From JBBTQZ01 sp038065435 (GTDB lineage: Bacteria > Patescibacteriota > Minisyncoccia > Phycocordibacterales > WO2-35-19): a stretch of DNA of 12,840 bases. The notes below the pieces were generated by a model, which worked only from the letters and a program-made list of their open reading frames with translations, searched no databases and was not told the DNA's origin. The first letter of the stretch is position 1. The number at the start of each line of letters is the position of its first letter. Positions 5,401-11,407 of this stretch are shown here, piece after piece. Made by a program: the position numbers and the translations under genes. The stretch spans positions 1 through 12,840 of the forward strand of contig JBBTQZ010000040.1 in assembly GCA_038065435.1 (NCBI GenBank). The letters are read 5' to 3'.

Positions 5401-7695
5401 TTATATTTTCTTTGTTTTAATTCTAAGGGAATTTGCCACTACCGATACGCTGGAGAGGGCCATGGCAAAACCAGCGAATACAGGGTTTAGAAGCCAACCA
5501 AAAACAGGGTAGAGAATTCCCGTGGCAAGCGGGATGCCTATTATATTGTATATAAAAGCCCAAAAAAGATTTTGTTTTATACCTCGCATCGTTAGTTTTG
5601 AGAGTTTTATCGCTTTGACCAATTTGGAGATATCTCCACCGAGAAGGGTGATACCTGCCGACTCTATGGCCACATCCGTGCCAGTACCCATAGCAATACC
5701 GACATCAGCTTGGGCGAGAGCCGGCGCATCGTTCACTCCGTCCCCTGCCATAGCCACTATCTTACCTCCTGTTTGCATCTCTTTTATTTTATTGAGCTTA
5801 TCTTCTGGAAGTACATGGGCTACCACATCGTCAATACCGACAAGCGAAGCTATGTATTTGGCTGTCTCTCTGTCATCGCCCGTGAGCATTACCACTTTTA
5901 TTCCAAGTTTGTGAAGATCAGCAATCGCTTGTTTAGAGGCAGATTTTATCTCATCTGCGACCATGACAAACCCTAGGATTTTTTCTTTGGTTGCAAGGAT
6001 TACTGGTGTTTTGCCTTGAGCGGTAAATTTCTGAAGTTTCTCTATGTCCAAAGTAAGTTCCAAATCATTGATCAATTTTGCATTGCCAGCAAAATATTCT
6101 ATTTCGTCTATTTTCCCCCTTACTCCCCTACCCTGCAATGCTTCAAAAGCGGAAACATCTAGGGAGGGGATATTTTTTTCTGCCGCATAATCCACAATGG
6201 CGTGCGCTATGGGATGTTCGGATCTTTTCTCAAGTGAGGCGAGGATTGATACAAGTTCATTGTCTTTTAAATTTGAGAGATTTTGTATATCGACCAGAGT
6301 TGGCTTCCCTTTGGTGATGGTTCCTGTTTTATCAACTACAACTGTATTAACTTTATGGAGTTTCTCTAATGTTGCCGCATCTTTGATAAGTATTCCTTCT
6401 TTAGCACCCTTACCAACTCCCACAATGATTGCCGTTGGTGTTGCAAGACCAAGCGCACATGGACATGCAATCACGAGAATACCGACAAATGATACGAGGC
6501 CGAATGACAAAGCTTGAGAGAACCCAAGATATTGTGATCCAAAAATAAGCCAAGCACCGAGAGTAAGAAAAGCAATTACAAGAACAATCGGCACGAACAC
6601 CGATGAGATCTTATCTGCAAGCGCCTGTATCGGAGCCTTGCTGCCCTGAGCGTCCTCAACCATTTTAATTATCTGGGCGAGGAGTGTTTCGGATCCGACT
6701 TTTGTTGCCTTAAAGGTGAATGATCCACTTGTATTAAGAGTGCCAGACACAACACTATCGCCAATCTTTTTCTTGGCTGGCATTGGCTCACCTGTAACCA
6801 TGGACTCATCAATAAAGGAGCTTCCTTCAGTTATAACGCCATCAACAGGAATCTTTGCTCCTGGCTTTACGATAATGAAGTCTCCATGCTTAACGTCATT
6901 TACAGAAACCTCTACTTCTTCCCCATTACGAATCACAAGAGCGGTTTTTGCCTGAAGATTGAGAAGTTTCTCAATAGCATCGCCCGTCTTAATCTTTGAT
7001 CGTGCTTCAAGATACTTACCGAGAGCAATAAAAGTAATGACCACAATCGTCACGTCGTAGTATTGGTAGTCAACGTTTATGAATGGACGGAGAACATCCT
7101 CAAAAGCACTGACTACAAAACTGTATAAAAAGGCAGCAACCGTACCGATACCGATAAGCGTATCCATGTTTGCCTTGCCGTAGCGAAGAAATCTGTAAAA
7201 ACCGAGAAGATACGGTTTTCCTACGACAAAAAGGATATATGTGGCAAAAATAGGAAGGAGATGATGGAAGAACTCTTTGAGTGTATAGCTCATTGCAGAA
7301 AGAACTCCATACTCGGCGAGAATGTCCCAGCCCATAATGAAAGCTGCAAATATTGCGAGAGGAATGGCTGAGAATACCTTTCTGCGCATGTCGGCAACCT
7401 CCGCAAGTTTTTCTTTTTTTGATTGATTAAGTCCTAAGTGCGCAGCGTGCTCATCTGCTGACATTCCCATCTCCTCGGCAGTGACGGGAACATCCAATGA
7501 GTAACCCAAGGGCTCGATGTGTTTCGAGAGATCGTGTGGAGTTGTCTTTGAAGGGTCAAAAGAAAGCTTCGCTTTTTCCGTACCGTAATTTACTTCCACC
7601 GAATGCACCCCATCAACTTTCTTAAATGTCTTCTCAATGACCGAAGAGCATGATGCGCAATGCATTCCTTTTACATTATATGTTTGTGTATGCAT
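5401..7695 (-). CDS. copA: Copper-translocating P1B-type ATPase CopA
   Basis: 764-residue ATP-driven pump that exports cytoplasmic Cu(I). One N-terminal HMA domain (1-68) carries GMHCASC (C13, C16). The linker from 70 to 100 contains Met and His residues. Eight transmembrane helices follow in the P1B pattern. Key sites are TGEP (301-304) in the actuator domain, CPC (411-413) in TM6, the phosphorylated aspartate D455 in DKTGT, SEHP (492-495) that positions ATP, and GDGVNDAP (651-658). The copper-specific residues of the last helices are present: YN (716-717) and MALSS (745-749). These place it in subgroup P1B-1, so copper rather than zinc or cadmium is the likely ion. Length is normal and the frame intact. 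It begins 24 nt after csoR and lacks an SD. Confidence 0.97.
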   Translation of the reverse strand: MHTQTYNVKGMHCASCSSVIEKTFKKVDGVHSVEVNYGTEKAKLSFDPSKTTPHDLSKHIEPLGYSLDVPVTAEEMGMSADEHAAHLGLNQSKKEKLAEVADMRRKVFSAIPLAIFAAFIMGWDILAEYGVLSAMSYTLKEFFHHLLPIFATYILFVVGKPYLLGFYRFLRYGKANMDTLIGIGTVAAFLYSFVVSAFEDVLRPFINVDYQYYDVTIVVITFIALGKYLEARSKIKTGDAIEKLLNLQAKTALVIRNGEEVEVSVNDVKHGDFIIVKPGAKIPVDGVITEGSSFIDESMVTGEPMPAKKKIGDSVVSGTLNTSGSFTFKATKVGSETLLAQIIKMVEDAQGSKAPIQALADKISSVFVPIVLVIAFLTLGAWLIFGSQYLGFSQALSFGLVSFVGILVIACPCALGLATPTAIIVGVGKGAKEGILIKDAATLEKLHKVNTVVVDKTGTITKGKPTLVDIQNLSNLKDNELVSILASLEKRSEHPIAHAIVDYAAEKNIPSLDVSAFEALQGRGVRGKIDEIEYFAGNAKLINDLELTLDIEKLQKFTAQGKTPVILATKEKILGFVMVADEIKSASKQAIADLHKLGIKVVMLTGDDRETAKYIASLVGIDDVVAHVLPEDKLNKIKEMQTGGKIVAMAGDGVNDAPALAQADVGIAMGTGTDVAIESAGITLLGGDISKLVKAIKLSKLTMRGIKQNLFWAFIYNIIGIPLATGILYPVFGWLLNPVFAGFAMALSSVSVVANSLRIKTKKI

Positions 7696-7719
7696 ATTAT
7701 TTATAGTGAGTTAGTCGAA

Positions 7720-7989
7720 CTATTTTCTCTTAAGTTTATAAACCTTTAGAACTTCACCGATGGCTTTATCAGATGTGCCGCTTTTTATCTGCTTCACTAC
7801 GCAGTGCGACAAATGATGCTCCATCAGCATATCTTCTATATTAGAAAGTCCTTGTTTTATTGCGGAGCTTTGGGTTATTACATCAATACAGTATGTACCA
7901 TTCCCTAGCATTTTCTGAAGTCCACGCACCTGACCTTCTATAAGCTTTAAACGGCGAATTAACTTGTTTTTATCCATTTCGTATTTCAT
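7720..7989 (-). CDS. csoR: CsoR-family copper-sensing repressor
   Basis: 89-residue all-helical DNA-binding repressor of the CsoR/RcnR (DUF156) family. The Cu(I) ligand triad is intact: C34, H59 and C63 with the exact C-x24-H-x3-C spacing of copper sensors; the fourth helix-1 fingerprint position favours copper over nickel or formaldehyde sensing. The opening block LIRRLKLIEGQVRGLQKML is typical. When Cu(I) binds, the protein should release DNA and allow transcription of csoR-copA and the two genes behind. The ATG at 7989 sits 0-1 nt from the predicted transcription start, giving a leaderless mRNA. The in-frame M5 (7977) is an alternative but also has no SD. It is the first gene of the four-gene copper operon. 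Confidence 0.95.
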   Translation of the reverse strand: MKYEMDKNKLIRRLKLIEGQVRGLQKMLGNGTYCIDVITQSSAIKQGLSNIEDMLMEHHLSHCVVKQIKSGTSDKAIGEVLKVYKLKRK

Positions 7990-7996
7990 ACCCTAC

Positions 7997-8025
7997 AGTA
8001 TATACCCCCCTAGGGGTATTTGCAA
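7997..8025 (-). promoter_or_regulatory. csoR operon promoter
   Basis: Reading the minus strand, TTGCAA (8025-8020) and TATACT (8002-7997) are 17 bp apart. The -10 matches consensus at 5 of 6 positions and the -35 at 4 of 6. The expected transcription start is 7990, directly before the csoR ATG. The spacer is almost entirely filled by the CsoR operator. Confidence 0.8.
8002..8019. promoter_or_regulatory. CsoR operator
   Basis: ATACCCC (8002-8008) and GGGGTAT (8013-8019) form a perfect 7-bp inverted repeat around a 4-bp centre. This has the form of known CsoR boxes, which are GC tracts flanked by TA. It lies exactly between the -35 and -10 elements, so bound repressor would block RNA polymerase. 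The adjacent csoR gene makes autoregulation the simplest reading. Confidence 0.88.
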
Positions 8026-8050
8026 GTCCTTCTGTGTGGATAGCTAACCT

Positions 8051-8067
8051 AGTAGGGTTTCCCTACT
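8051..8067. repeat. Perfect 7-bp palindromic hairpin, near-copy of 2634-2650
   Basis: AGTAGGG (8051-8057), TTT, CCCTACT (8061-8067) is a perfect inverted repeat. It lies 26 bp upstream of the csoR -35 and 14 bp beyond the T-rich end of the preceding terminator. It might bind a regulator or act as a second transcription stop. A near-identical 17-mer lies at 2634-2650. Confidence 0.55.
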
Positions 8068-8080
8068 TACTTCTGATTGC

Positions 8081-8118
8081 GGTAAAAGAAAGAGCGCACG
8101 TACCCGAAGGTCGTGCGC
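8081..8118 (-). terminator. Intrinsic terminator of the HD hydrolase gene with a UUCG loop
   Basis: On the minus strand GCGCACG (8118-8112) pairs with CGTGCGC (8100-8094). Inside it ACC/GGT closes a TTCG tetraloop, with one bulged A. TCTTTCTTTT follows (8093-8084). It starts 13 bp after the stop codon at 8132 and separates this gene from the copper operon promoter. Confidence 0.85.
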
Positions 8119-8131
8119 CTGACTGAGAATT

Positions 8132-8755
8132 TTAGGCTTCAGATTTGCCTTTCTCTAAGACTTCAATAGCCTCGACAAGCTCGTGGTAGAGAATAAAGTG
8201 TTCTTCTGCGTACGGAAGATAATACTTTACTGTCTCTTCGATCTTCCTCCTCCTCTTCTCTTCTGTGCAACTCCACAGCGTCAGAGTGTTGTGTAGTCGG
8301 TCGGCGAGTTTTATAAGAAAAAACTCTCGAGGAGCAAAACGAAATCGAGAATGGTACAGTATGTCCCGCTCTGTTTTAGACCCATAATCCTCTTCTGGTG
8401 GTTTTGTCATATATTCGACCAGAAGTGCGACTTTGTCGCCAAATTCTATTCGTACTCTTTCTATTGTCCAAGATTCGATATCTTCGACAATATCATGCAA
8501 GAGTGCCGCTACGATAATCTCGTAATCTTTGACTCTCAGATAGTCAATGAGAATAAGCGTTACGGCCCGAATATGTTCGAAATATCGTGTTTCTTTGTCG
8601 TCTCGGTAGATTCCGCGAAAAGCATCTTTGGCTATTTGGTACGCCTTTTCAATGAGCTTGTAACGCGGATCAAGTGTGGGGAAAAAACAAGAAATCCTTT
8701 TAAAGAATGTTCCTCTGTTTTCCGCAGCTTTCAAAAAATCCATCCTTGCGAGCAT
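8132..8755 (-). CDS. Stand-alone (p)ppGpp hydrolase-like HD protein (RelA/SpoT hydrolase domain)
   Basis: 207 residues from the ATG at 8755. This is the HD hydrolase domain of the RelA/SpoT family without synthetase, TGS or ACT domains. Visible motifs are RYFEHIRAV with H61, AALLHDIVEDI with H87, D88, E91 and D92, and IKLADRLHNTLTL with D152, R153 and N156. These match the Mn2+ ligands and substrate residues of the Rel hydrolase site, including the D-x3-N spacing. The expected reaction is removal of the 3'-pyrophosphate from (p)ppGpp, as in small alarmone hydrolases and Mesh1; another nucleotide substrate is possible. A GTG at 8791 in the same frame would add 12 residues but lies upstream of the -10 element. 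The ATG at 8755 instead has AAGGGAGAG as SD at about 6 nt spacing. It is bounded by its own promoter and terminator, so it is monocistronic. Confidence 0.87.
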   Translation of the reverse strand: MLARMDFLKAAENRGTFFKRISCFFPTLDPRYKLIEKAYQIAKDAFRGIYRDDKETRYFEHIRAVTLILIDYLRVKDYEIIVAALLHDIVEDIESWTIERVRIEFGDKVALLVEYMTKPPEEDYGSKTERDILYHSRFRFAPREFFLIKLADRLHNTLTLWSCTEEKRRRKIEETVKYYLPYAEEHFILYHELVEAIEVLEKGKSEA

Positions 8756-8777
8756 GATTCTCTCCCTTCTAATATCT

Positions 8778-8806
8778 AGAATAACACGCACTAATTACAA
8801 TGTCAA
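8778..8806 (-). promoter_or_regulatory. Strong promoter of the (p)ppGpp hydrolase-like gene
   Basis: Minus strand: a perfect TTGACA (8806-8801), a 17-bp spacer, and TATTCT (8783-8778) preceded by TGT, an extended -10. Predicted start of transcription is near 8771, giving a 16-nt leader that contains the SD of the ATG at 8755. This promoter decides the start-codon choice for the gene. Confidence 0.82.
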
Positions 8807-8998
8807 AAACAATGATTGCATAAGTTCAGAAACATATGAGACCCACCTTTCTTACAGAAGCTGTCTACTCATTGGACTTTTTGTTCGCATTGCTTACAAA
8901 AATTCTCAATAAGTTTTGCAATTGGATCCCAGCTCAATCTCACCCGTTCGCGTGTGCGCAAAACCGCGCTCGCGGTCGGTCGTTCGTTGCCTTAAGCT
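8807..8998. other. Gap with GC-rich palindromic stretch and possible gene remnant
   Basis: No gene can be defended here. At 8964-8975 CCGCG-ct-CGCGG is a short palindrome, followed on the minus strand by TTTT, perhaps a weak stop for the membrane-protein transcript. The surroundings are unusually rich in CG dinucleotides (about 8943-8988). On the minus strand one frame is open for about 40 codons without an ATG, up to a TGA at 8869-8871; its end reads IAKLIENFCKQCEQKVQ with a Cys-x2-Cys pair. It may be a decayed fragment or chance. Confidence 0.35.
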
Positions 8999-9469
8999 CT
9001 AATGAGCCCTGCCCGCCGACGAGGCGGGGCGAATTTGATTGGGTGGAGGATTAGGTTTTGTTACAAATTTTCCAGTCAAATACACAGACAGGGGTAGGAG
9101 TATCACCATTTGCAGTATAGGAGTCAAACCAACATCAAAATACGGAATTAGTGGCATAGAGCTTGTATACCCCCACTTATCAATAAATAGTGCGTATTGC
9201 TCTATCCATACCGCTATAAAGAAAGATATTACTGCAAGTGCAAAAATATCTTTTATATTCAGATCAGTAATCCACACAGTATTTCTCTTTGGGAGAGAGA
9301 CAATCCCATAAACAGATAATGTTACAGTGATATCACCAAATGTGGCAATAAAACATGGAACAAAATGCTGTATGAATGATTCGTATACCGAATATAGAGG
9401 CGCGTGAGCATTCTCCCAAATTAGATGCAGTACAAAGGATATTGCAATAAGGTAAACAATTTTCTTCAT
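8999..9469 (-). CDS. Small unrecognised integral membrane protein
   Basis: 156 residues with about four transmembrane helices (roughly 3-17, 38-58, 75-92 and 112-132). The family is not recognised. Conspicuous residues that look conserved for function are HLIWENAHAPLY (15-26), E90, WGY (99-101), MPLIP (105-109) and GLTPILQ (114-120). Polar H, E and D residues in or beside helices suggest a transport or enzymatic pocket, but nothing more can be said. The soluble C-terminus (about 137-156, ending in PASSAGRAH) is encoded by a GC-rich hairpin unlike the rest of the gene, so the native end may originally have been nearer residue 136. No SD precedes the ATG, and no clear promoter is seen. The gene stands alone between two GC-rich palindromic elements. 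Confidence 0.78.
   Translation of the reverse strand: MKKIVYLIAISFVLHLIWENAHAPLYSVYESFIQHFVPCFIATFGDITVTLSVYGIVSLPKRNTVWITDLNIKDIFALAVISFFIAVWIEQYALFIDKWGYTSSMPLIPYFDVGLTPILQMVILLPLSVYLTGKFVTKPNPPPNQIRPASSAGRAH
9011..9030. repeat. GC-rich hairpin inside the 3' end of the membrane-protein gene
   Basis: CCCGCC (9012-9017) and GGCGGG (9023-9028) form a 6-bp GC stem with a 5-nt loop, extendable by G9011 and C9030 around a bulge. The surrounding gene is AT-rich. On the minus strand it encodes most of PASSAGRAH. It resembles an inserted repetitive palindrome rather than selected coding sequence. Confidence 0.6.
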
Positions 9470-9507
9470 CTACATGTTTTATTAAAATAAGCTTTTTTAT
9501 TCTACTT

Positions 9508-9572
9508 GTCCCGCCCGTAGCTTTGCAACCTACCCGTCCTATGGCGTGTCTCGCGGGGAGCGTAGGAGGGAC
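9508..9572. repeat. GC-rich 65-bp nested palindrome behind typA (REP-like)
   Basis: About two thirds GC in an AT-rich intergenic region. GTCCC (9508-9512) pairs with GGGAC (9568-9572), CCTAC (9529-9533) with GTAGG (9562-9566), and CCCG with CGGG inside. It ends 2 bp before the typA stop codon. No T tract follows on the minus strand, so it is not a standard intrinsic terminator, although it may protect or end the typA mRNA. Its layout suggests a repetitive extragenic palindrome. Confidence 0.5.
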
Positions 9573-9574
9573 CT

Positions 9575-11383
9575 TTATTCCCTTTTGGATTTGGTGCGGG
9601 CGATTTCGGTTAGTCCCTTTTTACGCAAGCGGACACTTTGTGGGGTGATTTCCAGATATTCATCATCAGACATTATTTCCAAGCCACGTTCAATATTGAT
9701 TTCAAATGGTTTTACCAGATAGATATTTTCATCGGAACCGGCAGCACGCATGTTGGTAAGCTGTTTACCTTTGGTCGGATTGACCACCATATCGTCGCCT
9801 TTAGCGGTATTGCCGACTACCATCCCTTCGTAGATATTTTCGCCCGGACCAATATACATTTCGCCTCGAGTTTGCAGATTCGCTAAAGAAAAGCCAAGCG
9901 CTTTGCCGTTCGCCATCGAAGTCATTGATCCGACCGCTCGTCTGCTGATCTCGCCAACATATGGCCGGAAGCCGATCACACGGCTGGCGAAGATTCCCTC
10001 ACCTTTGGTGTGGATAACAAATTGATTGCGATAACCCAACAGACCGCGAGTAGGACTTTCAAAAATGATTCGCACCCGATCCCCTTCTGTTTTGAGATCG
10101 GTTATAATCGCTCCTCGTTTAGACAGTTTTTCGATGACCGCACCCTGAAATTCGGCTGGCACTTGAACGGTTACTTCTTCAAAGGGCTCACTTTTGACTC
10201 CATCAATTTCCTTAATAATCACTTGGGGTTGGGAGACCTGAAGTTCGTAACCTTCACGACGCATGTTTTCAAGCAAGATCGCGATGTGAAGTTCGCCACG
10301 ACCGGAGACTCTCATTTCATCGCGAGTCGTATCAACCTTTAGACCGACATTGATCTCCAGCTCTCTTTCCAGACGCTCACGAATTTGGCGGCCGTTGACA
10401 AACTTCCCTTCACGTCCGGCAAAGGGTGAATCATTGACCAAAAAATTTAGGACGATTGTTGGTTCATCGACGGCGATGGCTGGTAGCAATTCGGTGTTCT
10501 CTCGATTGCTCACGGTGTCGCCGATGTAGATTTCGGGCAATCCGGCAAACATGACGATATCGCCGGTCAGCGCTTCCGGTACGACAGTTCGATTGGTGCC
10601 TTCAAAAGTGAAAAGTTTGGTGATCTTGCCTTTCTCTTTCTTACCTTTTGAATTTAAAGCAAAGATGGTTTCGCCATCGCGCATCTGGCCCTGATAGATT
10701 CGAGCAATACCGACTCGTCCCAAATAATTGTCGTAACCGAGATTAAAAACTTGAGCCAGCAAATGATCACTCTGAGCCCCTTTTTGAGCCGATGCTACCG
10801 GTACCACCTCAAGAATTAATTCTAGGAGTGGCTTTAGATCGACACGAGGATCAGAAAGTTCTTTCATGGCCACGCCATCTTTACCGATGGTATAGATAGT
10901 CTTGAAATCGAGCTGTTCGTCAGTTGCGCCGAGCTCCATAAATAATTCAAGGATTTCTTCATGAGCTCGTTCGGGATCAGCCGCGGGTTTATCGATTTTG
11001 TTCAAAACGACAATCGGCTTGTGGCCAAGCTCAAGCGATTTTTTCAGGACAAAACGGGTCTGGGGCATCGGGCCTTCTTGAGCGTCGACGACCAGAAGTA
11101 CCGAGTCGATCGATCGCAATACCCGTTCGACTTCGGAACCAAAGTCAGCATGGCCGGGGGTATCGACAATATTTATTTTTGTTGGCTCACGGCCAGAATC
11201 AACCGCCGGATAAATAGCAGAAGTATTTTTGGCATAAATCGTAATCCCGCGTTCTTGTTCTAGAGCGTTGCTGTCCATACTAACGCCAGTTTCGATCATA
11301 CCGGTCTCACGCATCAAAGCATCGGTCAAAGTGGTTTTGCCGTGGTCGACGTGAGCAATAATGGCGATGTTTCTGATTTCCAT
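9575..11383 (-). CDS. typA: Ribosome-associated translational GTPase TypA/BipA
   Basis: 602 residues, the normal length. The GTPase domain shows G1 AHVDHGKT (10-17), G2 RGITI (45-49), G3 DTPGH (74-78) and G4 NKID (128-131). Elongation-factor-like domains 2, 3 and 5 follow, then the BipA-specific C-terminal domain with NPTKGKQLTNMRAAGSDE and ITPQSVRLRKK near the end. The protein binds the 70S ribosome and aids translation and 50S assembly under stress or low temperature. The segment where BipA usually has an SAxxG-type G5 motif reads TIYTIGKDG here (162-170), a mild deviation. It follows the DEAD-box helicase by 24 nt without a visible promoter or SD, so the two are probably one operon linked by ribosome and RNA-structure functions. 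Confidence 0.97.
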   Translation of the reverse strand: MEIRNIAIIAHVDHGKTTLTDALMRETGMIETGVSMDSNALEQERGITIYAKNTSAIYPAVDSGREPTKINIVDTPGHADFGSEVERVLRSIDSVLLVVDAQEGPMPQTRFVLKKSLELGHKPIVVLNKIDKPAADPERAHEEILELFMELGATDEQLDFKTIYTIGKDGVAMKELSDPRVDLKPLLELILEVVPVASAQKGAQSDHLLAQVFNLGYDNYLGRVGIARIYQGQMRDGETIFALNSKGKKEKGKITKLFTFEGTNRTVVPEALTGDIVMFAGLPEIYIGDTVSNRENTELLPAIAVDEPTIVLNFLVNDSPFAGREGKFVNGRQIRERLERELEINVGLKVDTTRDEMRVSGRGELHIAILLENMRREGYELQVSQPQVIIKEIDGVKSEPFEEVTVQVPAEFQGAVIEKLSKRGAIITDLKTEGDRVRIIFESPTRGLLGYRNQFVIHTKGEGIFASRVIGFRPYVGEISRRAVGSMTSMANGKALGFSLANLQTRGEMYIGPGENIYEGMVVGNTAKGDDMVVNPTKGKQLTNMRAAGSDENIYLVKPFEINIERGLEIMSDDEYLEITPQSVRLRKKGLTEIARTKSKRE

Positions 11384-11407
11384 AGTTTTTGATTTATGGT
11401 CCTATAA

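Noticed and set aside
8001..8067. CRISPR-like or tandem repeat from the clustered palindromes
   Set aside because: The palindromes differ in sequence and spacing, and each has a simpler explanation (operator, hairpin).
8351..8779. 142-codon plus-strand frame opposite the (p)ppGpp hydrolase-like gene
   Set aside because: The minus strand carries the full HD catalytic motif set, promoter, SD and terminator. The plus frame is rich in Cys, Phe and Tyr in a way typical of antisense reading.
8756..8791. GTG start at 8791 adding 12 residues to the (p)ppGpp hydrolase-like gene
   Set aside because: It lies upstream of the extended -10 element (8783-8778) and has no SD, while the ATG at 8755 has a good SD and follows the predicted transcription start.
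8869..8988. Minus-strand open frame with a Cys-x2-Cys pair, possibly a tRNA-derived or zinc-ribbon fragment
   Set aside because: It has no usable start codon and no SD, and no tRNA T-loop or cloverleaf could be drawn. It is kept only as a possible remnant.
9638..10342. Plus-strand open frames antisense to typA (9638-9886, 10010-10342)
   Set aside because: They mirror the codon pattern of a complete, well-recognised gene on the other strand and have no domain, SD or promoter of their own.
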